NCBI RefSeq assembly: GCF_022829285.1
Contig: NZ_JAKSYI010000068.1
Location: 1-56,661 of the forward strand
DNA: 56,661 nt
From: Methylobacterium sp. J-078
GTDB taxonomy: Bacteria > Pseudomonadota > Alphaproteobacteria > Rhizobiales > Beijerinckiaceae
Direction: 5' to 3'
The position numbers and the translations under genes are program-made. Below are positions 18,485 to 26,310 of the stretch, in pieces (the stretch's first letter is position 1; every line of letters starts with the position of its first letter). The notes beneath the pieces are model-generated. The model searched no databases and was not told where the DNA came from. It saw only the letters and a program-made list of their open reading frames with translations.

Positions 18485-19296
18485 CCCGGAAACCGCCGGC
18501 TTCGGAGAACCGGGCACTCGCGGCCGCCCGCCACGACGCGATCCTGGCGCGGCTCGGCCAGAACGGCAGCGTCAGCGTCGAGGCGATGGCGGACCGCTTC
18601 GGCGTCTCGCGCGAGACGATCCGGCGCGACCTGAAGGCCCTGGCCGAGCGGGGCCGCCTCGCCATCGTGCACGGGGGCGCGACGCGCTGCGCGGACGAGC
18701 CGGTCCTCGCCATACGGGAGCGCGACAACCCGGCCGGCAAGGCCGCGATCGGGCGGGTCGCGGCGGGGCTCGTCGAGGACGGCATGGTGGTTCTGCTCGA
18801 TTCCGGCGCCACCACTCTGGCGGTCGCCAACGCGCTCGCCGGCCACGATCCGCTCTTCACGCGCCCCGTGCCGAAGGGCCTGACGATCTGCACCAACAGC
18901 CTGCCCGTCGGGCTCGTCCTGTGCCGCGTGGCCGGCGTGCGGGTCCATGTCCTCGGAGGCGAGGTCGAGGGCGCGGACGAGGCGGCATTCGGCATCGAGG
19001 CCCTGGCCGCCCTGGCGCGCTTTCGCGCCGATCTCGCCTTCGTGGGCGCCGGCGGCATCGCGCCGTCGGGGGAGATCACCGATTTCGCGCCGTTTCCCAC
19101 CGAGTTGCGAATCCGCATGCTGGCTGCGGCCGAGCGCGGCTACGTGGTGGCGGACAGGACCAAGTTCGGCCGCATGACGCCGATCCGCCTGACGCCGATC
19201 CCGGCCGGGACCGGTCTGATCGTCGACGCGGAGCCCCCGGCGCCCATGCGGGAGGCCCTCACGGCACGCGGTCTCACGGTGATCGTCGCCCCGTGA
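18481..19296 (+). CDS. DeoR/GlpR-family transcriptional regulator
   Basis: The 271-aa repressor-type protein has an N-terminal DeoR helix-turn-helix (RHDAILARLGQNGSVSVEAMADRFGVSRETIRRDL, about residues 15-55). The sugar-phosphate-type sensor domain follows (about 85-250), with LLDSGATT and VGAGGI segments that bind phosphorylated effectors in this family. It overlaps the LysR gene by ATGA, so the two regulators are made together. DeoR members usually respond to phosphosugars. A regulator of this type inside an AEP island could sense a phosphonate or phosphate ester, which is speculation. Confidence 0.85.
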   Translation: MTRKPPASENRALAAARHDAILARLGQNGSVSVEAMADRFGVSRETIRRDLKALAERGRLAIVHGGATRCADEPVLAIRERDNPAGKAAIGRVAAGLVEDGMVVLLDSGATTLAVANALAGHDPLFTRPVPKGLTICTNSLPVGLVLCRVAGVRVHVLGGEVEGADEAAFGIEALAALARFRADLAFVGAGGIAPSGEITDFAPFPTELRIRMLAAAERGYVVADRTKFGRMTPIRLTPIPAGTGLIVDAEPPAPMREALTARGLTVIVAP

Positions 19297-19378
19297 TGTG
19301 GTTTTTTGTGGCTTTCTGAATTCTTTTGCGGCAAACCTCCGTTTGCGGTGGCGCGGATTCCAACGGAGGCGAGACCCC

Positions 19379-20236
19379 ATGACGGCCAGCGGCATGAGCC
19401 TGCCTGTCTTCAGTGCGGTGCTGGCCGCCGCCTTCATGCATGCGGGCTGGAACGCGGTCGCCAAGCTTCGCCTCGAGCCGATCCTCACCATGGCGCTGAT
19501 CTCAGCCTCGGCCGGGCTGTTCGCGCTGCCGGCCGCGCTCTGGTTCGGGTGGCCGCCCGCCGCCGCCTGGCCCTGGCTGGCCGGTTCGATCCTGCTGCAC
19601 CTCGGCTACTACATCGCCCTGGCCGAGGCCTACCGGCACGCGGATATGGGGCAGGTCTACCCAATCGCGCGCGGCAGCGCCCCGCTCCTGACCGCCTGCG
19701 CGTCCCTTCTCCTGTTGCGGGAGGGGCTGGCGCCGCTGGCCGCCCTCGGGATCGCGATCCTCTGTGCGGGAGTCGCCCTGATGGCCTTCGCCAGGGCCGG
19801 CGGGCAGCGGCTGAGCCGGACGGCCCTCGGTTACGCGCTGCTCACCGGCGCCCTGATCTCCGGCTACACGCTGGTGGACGGGCTCGGCGCGCGGGCGGCG
19901 GGCGACCCGCACGCCTACGCGGCCGCGCTCTTCGTGGTCGACGCGATTCCGCTGCCGGCCTTCGTCCTCTGGACCCGCGGCCGCAGGGTCCTGGGCTCCG
20001 TCCGGGGCCTGACGCTGCCCGGCCTCGGGGGCGGCGCCCTGGCCCTCGGCTCCTACTGGATCGCGATCTGGGCGATGACGGTCGCGCCCATTCCCCTGGT
20101 CGCGGCGACGCGGGAGACCAGCGTCCTGTTCGCGATGCTGATCTCCGTCCTCGTCCTGAAGGAGCCGCTCCTCCTGTCGCGGATGACGGCCGTCATCATC
20201 ATCGTGGCGGGCGTCGTGGCCATGCGCCTGGCCTGA
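19379..20236 (+). CDS. EamA/DMT-family membrane transporter, phosphonate-cluster type
   Basis: The 285-aa protein has about 10 membrane helices in two repeated halves (EamA/DUF6), with conserved features such as HAGWNAVAK in helix 1 and PIARGSAPLLTA around residue 96. DMT-type proteins of this subfamily recur in AEP degradation clusters as a phosphonate-utilisation-associated membrane protein. Export or exchange of an amino product or intermediate is possible. ATG 19379 follows GGAGGCGAG. It is 82 bases after the DeoR gene and is probably co-transcribed. Confidence 0.8.
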   Translation: MTASGMSLPVFSAVLAAAFMHAGWNAVAKLRLEPILTMALISASAGLFALPAALWFGWPPAAAWPWLAGSILLHLGYYIALAEAYRHADMGQVYPIARGSAPLLTACASLLLLREGLAPLAALGIAILCAGVALMAFARAGGQRLSRTALGYALLTGALISGYTLVDGLGARAAGDPHAYAAALFVVDAIPLPAFVLWTRGRRVLGSVRGLTLPGLGGGALALGSYWIAIWAMTVAPIPLVAATRETSVLFAMLISVLVLKEPLLLSRMTAVIIIVAGVVAMRLA

Positions 20237-20301
20237 GGCGGAGGGCCTCCATCCCTGTCGCGCTCCGTGCCGAACAGGGCCTACCTTCGGGGTCGTCGAA
20301 T

Positions 20302-20311
20302 TTGTATACAT
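20302..20311. promoter_or_regulatory. TGTATACA palindrome upstream of the globin gene
   Basis: An 8-base perfect palindrome in a short AT-rich patch lies about 50 bases before the globin start. It may be part of the promoter or a GntR-like operator half. It is too short to be sure. Confidence 0.25.
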
Positions 20312-20360
20312 TGTGCAGGCGGTGCGATCCGGGGCCGCCGGGCACGGATGAGAGACGTCG

Positions 20361-20777
20361 ATGACACCGCAGCAGGTCACGCTCGTTCAGGACAGCTTCG
20401 CGAAGGTGCGGCCCATCGCCGACACCGCGGCGGATCTCTTCTACGGCCGCCTCTTCGAGATCGCCCCGGGGGTCCGTGCGATGTTTCCCGAAGACATGAG
20501 GGAGCAGAAGAAGAAGCTCATGGCGATGCTCGGCCTCGCGGTCACGAACCTCCATAAGCCCGACACGGTGGTGCCCGCACTTCAGGCCCTCGGGCGCCAG
20601 CACGTGGCCTTCGGCACGCAGTCGGCGCATTACGCGCCCGTGGGCGAGGCGCTGCTCTGGACCCTGGAGCAGGGGCTCGGGCCCGACTTCACGCCAGAGG
20701 TGCGCGAAGCCTGGACGGAGACCTACGGCCTCGTGGCGCGCGTCATGCAGGATGCGGCCGCCGACATGCGAGCATGA
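20361..20777 (+). CDS. Single-domain bacterial haemoglobin
   Basis: The 138-aa protein is a full-length 3/3 globin of the Vitreoscilla-haemoglobin/flavohaemoglobin type without the reductase domain. The order is an A-helix start (MTPQQVTLVQDSFAKVRP), LFYGRLFEIAPGVRAMF, and the proximal heme-ligand region LGRQHVAFG with its F8 His at about residue 80. Such proteins bind O2 or NO and protect or supply respiration. The gene follows the AEP island on the same strand after 124 bases with its own leader, so it is probably independent of it. Confidence 0.85.
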   Translation: MTPQQVTLVQDSFAKVRPIADTAADLFYGRLFEIAPGVRAMFPEDMREQKKKLMAMLGLAVTNLHKPDTVVPALQALGRQHVAFGTQSAHYAPVGEALLWTLEQGLGPDFTPEVREAWTETYGLVARVMQDAAADMRA

Positions 20778-20841
20778 TCCTGGCGCGGCGCGGCACCGTC
20801 GCGCGGACGGGCCGGGACGCCGGGGACGAGGGAACGACGAC

Positions 20842-21000
20842 GTGAAGACGGTGCTGCATCGCCTCCTGGCCATCGGTGTGATGGTCGTGGTCGTGGGCGC
20901 CGCCCACGGCCTCAAGCTCGCGGGCTTCGCACATGCCGAGCTCGACGCGTTCCTGGCCGCGGGCCTGGCCTCCATCCTGACTGTGGCGTCCACCCTGTAA
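20842..21000 (+). CDS. Small single-pass membrane protein (52 aa)
   Basis: A GTG start at 20842, preceded by GAGGGA, opens a 52-codon frame with one clear hydrophobic segment (LLAIGVMVVVVGAAHGL, about residues 8-24) and a second weaker one near the end. It lies 64 bases after the globin gene and could be co-transcribed. I do not recognise a family. Confidence 0.5.
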   Translation: MKTVLHRLLAIGVMVVVVGAAHGLKLAGFAHAELDAFLAAGLASILTVASTL

Positions 21001-21141
21001 CGTCCGCCGCCCTCCAGTGGAGGGGGCGGCGCCCGGGGGGCAGCTTTCGGCTCTCCCGTGAACACAATGGTGACGGTCCTGCGCTACGCCTGGGCGCGAC
21101 GGGCGCATCGGACCCAAGCGCACGGCCAAGGGAGACGTCAC

Positions 21142-21462
21142 ATGAGCGCTGCTCCAGCGCCTTCGCATCGGTCTCGGGACGCCGCGCAGCGCCTGCCCGA
21201 GTTGTCGGATCTGGCGGGGCGCCTCGCCGACCGGGTCGTGGAGGCCCAGGTCGCGGGCGAGCCCGTACCCGACGATCACATCCGTTTCCTGCTCGACGCG
21301 GCCCTGCTGCTCCAAGAGCACGGCGTGGGGCTGCCCTCGCTCCTCGGGCAGATCATGCGCGGCGCCGCCGAGCCGGAGATCCGGATGCCGCGGGTCGATG
21401 AGGACGACGATGCCGGCCGCCTCGCCTGGCTGCTGCGCCCCTTCCAGGAGACGCGAGGCTGA
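21142..21462 (+). CDS. Hypothetical acidic protein (106 aa)
   Basis: The protein is soluble and largely helical: LPELSDLAGRLADRVVEAQ, then DDHIRFLLDAALLLQEHGVGLPSLL, and an acidic tail. No signal or catalytic motif is visible. ATG 21142 follows GGGAGACGT, a plausible ribosome-binding site. It stands alone after the 52-aa membrane protein. The function is unknown. Confidence 0.6.
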   Translation: MSAAPAPSHRSRDAAQRLPELSDLAGRLADRVVEAQVAGEPVPDDHIRFLLDAALLLQEHGVGLPSLLGQIMRGAAEPEIRMPRVDEDDDAGRLAWLLRPFQETRG

Positions 21463-22102
21463 GGGCGGCCGCGCCCCCGGCCCGCCACGCGCTTGCGAAC
21501 CCTTCGCTTGCGAGACCCTGGCCTGCAAGTCTTTCCACCAGGAGACCGAGCAACCGAAGGTCGAATCACTGGAATCGAGCCTCCCGGACGACGTCTCGTC
21601 GTGGGCCGGAATGGCAAGCCTCGTGCAAGGCACCGATGGAGCCGGCGGAACGTCTCCGTCCAGCCATCGTCCCCGACCCGAGACGGCTCACTCGACCCGC
21701 CCGGCGCAAGCCGCGGCGGGTTTTTTTACTGTCGACCCGCGCGTATCGCCTCGAGCGAACCCTGCCGGGGACGCGCTCGCCAGGAGCGGTCAGACCATCC
21801 CGGAGGCTCCCGGACGGCCCCGCGTCCGATGTGAGAGAGGCGCGCCGCTCAAGCTGACGTGGGGCGGGAGTCGCGCCGGCACCGGCCGATTGTTGTGTCT
21901 CGGCCACACACTATTTCTATCGCAGACGGACGCGGAATACGCCTTGAGCGTCGCGATTTCGTGAAGCTACAAATCTGACTGTCAACACGCGATCGAAACA
22001 ATCGATTCAAATTCAGGCGCGTTCCGCTTCACTCTTGGAGCGATGGGCACGCGCTATAGCCTTTTGATCGGCAGGAAACCTTCCAAGATTCTGAGGACAC
22101 CG
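21463..22102. other. Intergenic region before the autotransporter
   Basis: About 640 bases without a supported gene. It contains a rho-independent terminator (21695-21727) and then an AT-richer stretch (about 21890-22030) that probably holds the autotransporter promoter. Confidence 0.45.
21695..21727 (+). terminator. Rho-independent terminator
   Basis: The stem CCCGCC...GGCGGG (21696-21701 / 21715-21720) with a GC-rich interior is followed directly by seven T residues (21721-21727). It would end transcripts coming from the 106-aa protein gene or the globin region. Confidence 0.7.
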
Positions 22103-25100
22103 ATGTCGAATCCAACGCGTCTGCGGCCCCTGCGCGCCGCCGGGCTGAGCTTCCTGTTGTGTGCGGGCGTCTCGCACGCGGCCCTCGGACAGACGACCGG
22201 GTATCAGGATCCCGGCCGGATCGGGGACGTCGCGAGTTGGCGCACGCCGGAATACCTCGCCGATTTCGGTCTCGCCTCGATGAACGCGGATCAGGCCTAT
22301 GCCCGCGGCATCACCGGTCGGGGCGTGGTGGTGGGGTCGGTGGATTCGGGCTACCTCGCCACGCATCCGGAATTCGCTGGCCGTGTCACCGCCCTCACCA
22401 ACACCGGCACTTTCCTCGCCGACGGCTATCGCTACGAGACGGCCGCCGGGGTGCGCTCGAGCTTCTTCACCGCCGGATCGAGCTATTCGGTGCCCGGCAC
22501 CTGGATCCAGGGCGTCAACGACGACCACGGCACCCATGTCGACGGCACCATCGTGGCCAACCGCGACGGCGTCGGCATGCACGGCGTCGCCTTCGGCGCG
22601 ACGCTGCTCGCCACCAACACCAACGGCACCGATTCCTCGATCTACGGCACCAACCAGGACTACAACTACTTCAAGAGCGCCTACGGCAACCTCGTCGCGC
22701 AGGGTGCGCGGGCGATCAACAGCAGTTGGGGCAGCCCGCCGCCGCCTGAGAACTACAACACCCTGGGCGGCCTGTTCTCGGCCTATGCCAAATTTCCGCG
22801 CCAGCTCGACTGGCTCGACGCCGCCGCGGAAGCCGGCCGTGCGGGGACCATCATGGTCTTCGCCGCCGGCAATGCGGGCGTGAACAACCCGACCGTGCGC
22901 GCCGCGCTGCCCTATTTCGAGCCCGACCTGGAAAAGAGCTGGATCGCCGCCTCGGGCCTGACCGCGACGGATGGGTCGGCCTTCAACCGCTGCGGCGTCG
23001 CCAAGTACTGGTGCATCGCCGCCCCCGGGCGCAACGTCTACTCGACGGTGACCAGCGCCACGGGCGTGGCCGGCTACGGCCTGAAGAGCGGCACCTCGAT
23101 GTCGGCTCCCCACGTCACCGGAGCGCTGGCCCTGGTGATGGAGCGCTTCGCCTACATGACCAACGAGCAGACCCGCGACGTCCTGCTCACCACCGCGACC
23201 CACCTGGGGGACGGCCCCGCCGACCGGCCCAACGAGACCTTCGGCTGGGGCAAGATCGACCTCGGCCGGGCGATGAACGGCCCCGGCCAGTTCCTCGGCC
23301 GGTTCAACGCCAATCTCGGCGCGGGCGTCTCCGACACCTGGTCGAACGACATCTCCGACGCGGCCTTGCGCCAGCGCCTCGTGGAGGACACCGCCGAGCA
23401 CGCGGCCTGGATCCAGACCAAGGCCGAGCGCGGCTGGACCAACGGCCTGCCAGCGAACGCAACGCAGGAGCAGGGGGTCGAGTACACCTACAAGCAGGCC
23501 CGCGATCAGGCCTTCCTCACCCGCACCTACGCGGGCGGCTTGACGAAGTCGGGCGGCGGCACGCTCCAGCTCACCGGCAACAGCACCTACACGGGCACCA
23601 CCGAGGTGAATGGCGGCCTGCTCGCGGTGAACGGCTCGATCACCTCGCTCGCCAACGTCAATGCGGGTGGCACGCTCGGCGGCTCGGGCCGCGTCGGCGG
23701 CCTCAACGTCGGCCAGGGCGGCACCGTGGCGCCGGGCAATTCCATCGGCACCCTCAACGTGGCGGGCAACGTCACCTTCGCGGCGGGTTCGACCTACGCC
23801 GTCGAGGTCGCCGCCGGCCGCAGCGACCGCATCGCCGCCACGGGCGCGGCGCAGATCGGCGGGGGCACCGTCTCGGTCTCCCTGGAGAACGCGCTCAGCC
23901 CCTTGAGCCCATCGGAGACCCGCAGCCTGCTGGGGCAGCGCTACACCATCCTCACCGCCACCGGCGGGGTCAGCGGGCGCTTCGACGTGTCGACGCCGCG
24001 CTACACCTTCATCGGCACGGACCTGTCCTACGGCGCCAGCACCGTCGACCTCTCGGTGGCGCGCAACGCCACCACCTTCGCGTCCGTCGGAGCCAACCGG
24101 AACCAAGCCTCGGTCGGCGCCGCGGTGGAGGGGCTTGGGGCCGGCAACCGGATCTACGAGACCATCCTGGTCACCACCGATCCGGCCAGCGCCCGCGGCG
24201 CCTTCCAGTCCCTCTCCGGGGACATCCACGCGAGCCTCGTCTCGGCCGAGTTCGAGACCGCCTTCTTCGTGCGCGAGGCGATCCTCGACCGCCTGCGCTG
24301 GGGACCGACGCCGGGCTCCACGGAGGCCACCGATTACGGCCTGCTGCCGGCCACCTACACCGCCGACTTGCCCGGCCGGGCCGCTCCGGTGCCGATGCGG
24401 GTGGTGGATTCCCGCGTGTTCGGCGTCTGGGGCCAGGGCTTCGGCAGCTTCGGGCAGGCGCGAACGGACGGCAACGCCGCCAGCCTGTCGCGCCAGACCA
24501 GCGGCTTCGTGCTCGGCGCCGATGCCAGGCTCGAGAACGGCATCCGGATCGGCGTCGCGGGGGGCTATTCCAACACGGGGCTCGATACGCCCGGCAGCCT
24601 GCAATCCGGCACCATCGAGAGCGGGTTCGGAGGCGTCTACGGCGGCTACGAGTTCGGGGCGGTGTCGCTGCGCCTCGGCGCGGTCTACGCCGACAATTCG
24701 GCGCGCCTGCGTCGCAGCGTCGCCTTCGCCGGGCTGGCCGACAGCACGAGCGCGCGCACCGGCGGCGACACCATCCAGGGCTTCGGCGAACTCGGCTACC
24801 GCTTCGCCTTCGCGGGCCAGCCGGGTGTCACACCGGGCGGTTTCGCGCTGGCCTACATCGAGCCCTTCGTGGGGGGCGCCCTCGTCAGCATCGGCCGGGA
24901 TCGCCTGACCGAGACAGGCGGGTTCGCCGCCCTCACCGGCGCCGCCCAGACCTACGACATCGGCACCTCCACGGTGGGCCTGCGCGCCCAGGCGAGCCTC
25001 GACCTCGGCTTCGGCGCTCCGGTCTCGCTGCGCGGTCTCGTCGGCTATCGGCGGGCCTACGGCGACGTCGTTCCGAAGGCCCTCCTGGCCTTCGGCACCG

Positions 25101-25273
25101 GCCCGAGCTTCCTGACCGCCGGCCTGCCGATCGACCGGGACGCCCTCGTGGCGGAGGCCGGCCTCGACGTCCTCGTCGGGCGGGGCACCACCCTGGGCGT
25201 CGCGTATACCGGGCAGGTCGGTGACCGCGCCCAGGATTACGCGGTGAAGGGCAACTTCACCTACCGGTTCTGA
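22103..25273 (+). CDS. Subtilisin-like (S8) serine protease autotransporter
   Basis: The 1056-aa type-V secreted protein has these parts: a signal peptide (about 1-29, ending ALG); an S8 protease domain with the complete triad Asp81 (VDSGY), His142 (DDHGTH) and Ser332 (SGTSMSAP); a PATR-type passenger repeat at about 479-515 (TKSGGGTLQLTGNSTYTGTTEV); a beta-helix-like stretch; and a C-terminal autotransporter barrel (about 790-1056) that starts near FGVWGQGFGSFG and ends in the terminal Phe needed for outer-membrane insertion. ATG 22103 follows TGAGGAC. The enzyme should act at or beyond the outer membrane, processing surface or host-derived proteins. Confidence 0.95.
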   Translation: MSNPTRLRPLRAAGLSFLLCAGVSHAALGQTTGYQDPGRIGDVASWRTPEYLADFGLASMNADQAYARGITGRGVVVGSVDSGYLATHPEFAGRVTALTNTGTFLADGYRYETAAGVRSSFFTAGSSYSVPGTWIQGVNDDHGTHVDGTIVANRDGVGMHGVAFGATLLATNTNGTDSSIYGTNQDYNYFKSAYGNLVAQGARAINSSWGSPPPPENYNTLGGLFSAYAKFPRQLDWLDAAAEAGRAGTIMVFAAGNAGVNNPTVRAALPYFEPDLEKSWIAASGLTATDGSAFNRCGVAKYWCIAAPGRNVYSTVTSATGVAGYGLKSGTSMSAPHVTGALALVMERFAYMTNEQTRDVLLTTATHLGDGPADRPNETFGWGKIDLGRAMNGPGQFLGRFNANLGAGVSDTWSNDISDAALRQRLVEDTAEHAAWIQTKAERGWTNGLPANATQEQGVEYTYKQARDQAFLTRTYAGGLTKSGGGTLQLTGNSTYTGTTEVNGGLLAVNGSITSLANVNAGGTLGGSGRVGGLNVGQGGTVAPGNSIGTLNVAGNVTFAAGSTYAVEVAAGRSDRIAATGAAQIGGGTVSVSLENALSPLSPSETRSLLGQRYTILTATGGVSGRFDVSTPRYTFIGTDLSYGASTVDLSVARNATTFASVGANRNQASVGAAVEGLGAGNRIYETILVTTDPASARGAFQSLSGDIHASLVSAEFETAFFVREAILDRLRWGPTPGSTEATDYGLLPATYTADLPGRAAPVPMRVVDSRVFGVWGQGFGSFGQARTDGNAASLSRQTSGFVLGADARLENGIRIGVAGGYSNTGLDTPGSLQSGTIESGFGGVYGGYEFGAVSLRLGAVYADNSARLRRSVAFAGLADSTSARTGGDTIQGFGELGYRFAFAGQPGVTPGGFALAYIEPFVGGALVSIGRDRLTETGGFAALTGAAQTYDIGTSTVGLRAQASLDLGFGAPVSLRGLVGYRRAYGDVVPKALLAFGTGPSFLTAGLPIDRDALVAEAGLDVLVGRGTTLGVAYTGQVGDRAQDYAVKGNFTYRF

Positions 25274-25286
25274 TCCCAAGTCTCTA

Positions 25287-25312
25287 GGAGACGGACCCAT
25301 CGGTCCGTCTCC
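25287..25312 (+). terminator. Hairpin terminator after the autotransporter
   Basis: A perfect 11-base inverted repeat (GGAGACGGACC / GGTCCGTCTCC) with a 4-base loop begins 14 bases after the stop codon. There is no U-tract, but position and strength fit a transcription end. Confidence 0.7.
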
Positions 25313-25816
25313 CCAGAGGTCCGGCGGCCGAAAGCCGCCGCGCCGCCCCTGGTCCCCGGAGCATCCGGACCCGGACCAGGGGCGGATTCATGATGATCCG
25401 TCCCGCCCTCGCTTCGCGCCGGAACCGGCTGGGGCTTCGTGCCGCACATCTGCTGCCCCGGCGCGTGGCGGGCTCCCGATCGCATCCGCCCGCCGTGGCC
25501 GCCCGATCCCTGGGCGGCCCGATCCCGGCCGCGTGCCCTCGGTCCCCGAGACGCGATGACGGGTTCTGCAGGCCGCGCCTCTCTCGACGGCCTGATCCGG
25601 AACGGATCTTGCTCTGCCTCGGGATCAAGATCCGGGTGGCCCGGGATGCGCCGCGCAGGTCCGTCACTTCGACACGCAGTCGTCTTCGTCCTGGGCGTGT
25701 GTTCCGCGGGCGGAGGGCAGGACGACATCCGCTCCCGTCATCGTGAAAAGCATTTTGTCATAGTTGTGTAATAGATTCGATGTGCATTCGGTCAGCGCTC
25801 ATGAGAATCGACCGCC
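25313..25816. other. Intergenic region before the first YY/PDV-repeat protein
   Basis: About 500 bases without a supported gene. Overlapping frames here are Arg/Pro-rich and look non-coding. GC content falls sharply after about 25735, where the promoter of the next gene should lie. Confidence 0.4.
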
Positions 25817-26164
25817 ATGGGGACCCCGCACATGCTTGAAAGGTTAATCAACAATATTTCCGGAAAAATCTCCTCAAAGCCGACATTGAGATTTTTCGAT
25901 GAAAAATATTACACATCTCAGTATCCAGACGTTGCAAGTCACGAACTGAGCCCGTTGGAGCATTATCTCCTGATCGGCTGGAAGGATCGTTACGATCCCA
26001 GTACACTGTTCAGCACACGCGGATACCTAAGCGCGAACCCGGACGTCGCGGCGATTCGGATCAATCCGCTCCTTCATTTTCTCCAGCACGGATTGGCCGA
26101 AGGCCGGACCGGCTGGGAAAAGTCCACGTCGATGCCCGCACCCGACCCCGCGATCGCGCGCTGA
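25817..26164 (+). CDS. YY/PDV-repeat mini-protein 1
   Basis: This 115-aa protein consists almost only of two ~37-residue related repeats: FDEKYYTSQYPDVASHE, then PLEHYLLIGWK, followed by STRGYLSANPDVAAI, then NPLLHFLQHGLAEGR. It is a paralogue of the two proteins at 28.2 and 28.8 kb. The same repeat is familiar beside glycosyltransferase modules in alphaproteobacterial surface-glycan proteins, which hints at a cell-surface or glycan-related role (inference). No signal peptide is seen. The coding sequence is clearly AT-richer than the neighbourhood, a sign of transfer or relaxed codon use. The start could be ATG 25817 or ATG 25832. Confidence 0.7.
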   Translation: MGTPHMLERLINNISGKISSKPTLRFFDEKYYTSQYPDVASHELSPLEHYLLIGWKDRYDPSTLFSTRGYLSANPDVAAIRINPLLHFLQHGLAEGRTGWEKSTSMPAPDPAIAR

Positions 26165-26202
26165 AGCCGAAGCGATATCCCGCCGGCGCGAATCGCCCCC
26201 GA

Positions 26203-26239
26203 GCCCGACGAGAGCGGGGCCTTCCCGCTCCCGTCGGGC
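26203..26239. terminator. Bidirectional hairpin between repeat protein 1 and the methyltransferase
   Basis: Arms GCCCGACG (26203-26210) and CGTCGGGC (26232-26239), with an inner AGCGGG/CCGCT pairing, form a long GC-rich hairpin between two convergent genes. There is no T-run. It is a likely shared terminator. Confidence 0.5.
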
Positions 26240-26310
26240 CGGTGCATCGCATCACGGGTGAAGCCCGCGAGCCTCCGGACCGGCAGGAGGCGTGAAATCC
26301 GGAGGCCCGA

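Noticed and set aside
22013..25300. 1095-codon open frame antisense to the autotransporter
   Set aside because: The sense strand carries a complete protease triad and barrel. The antisense frame is low-complexity and Val/Gly/Ala/Arg-rich.
25390..25771. Overlapping plus-strand frames after the autotransporter
   Set aside because: Products are Arg/Pro/Ser-rich with no ribosome-binding site and no conserved segment. Treated as non-coding.
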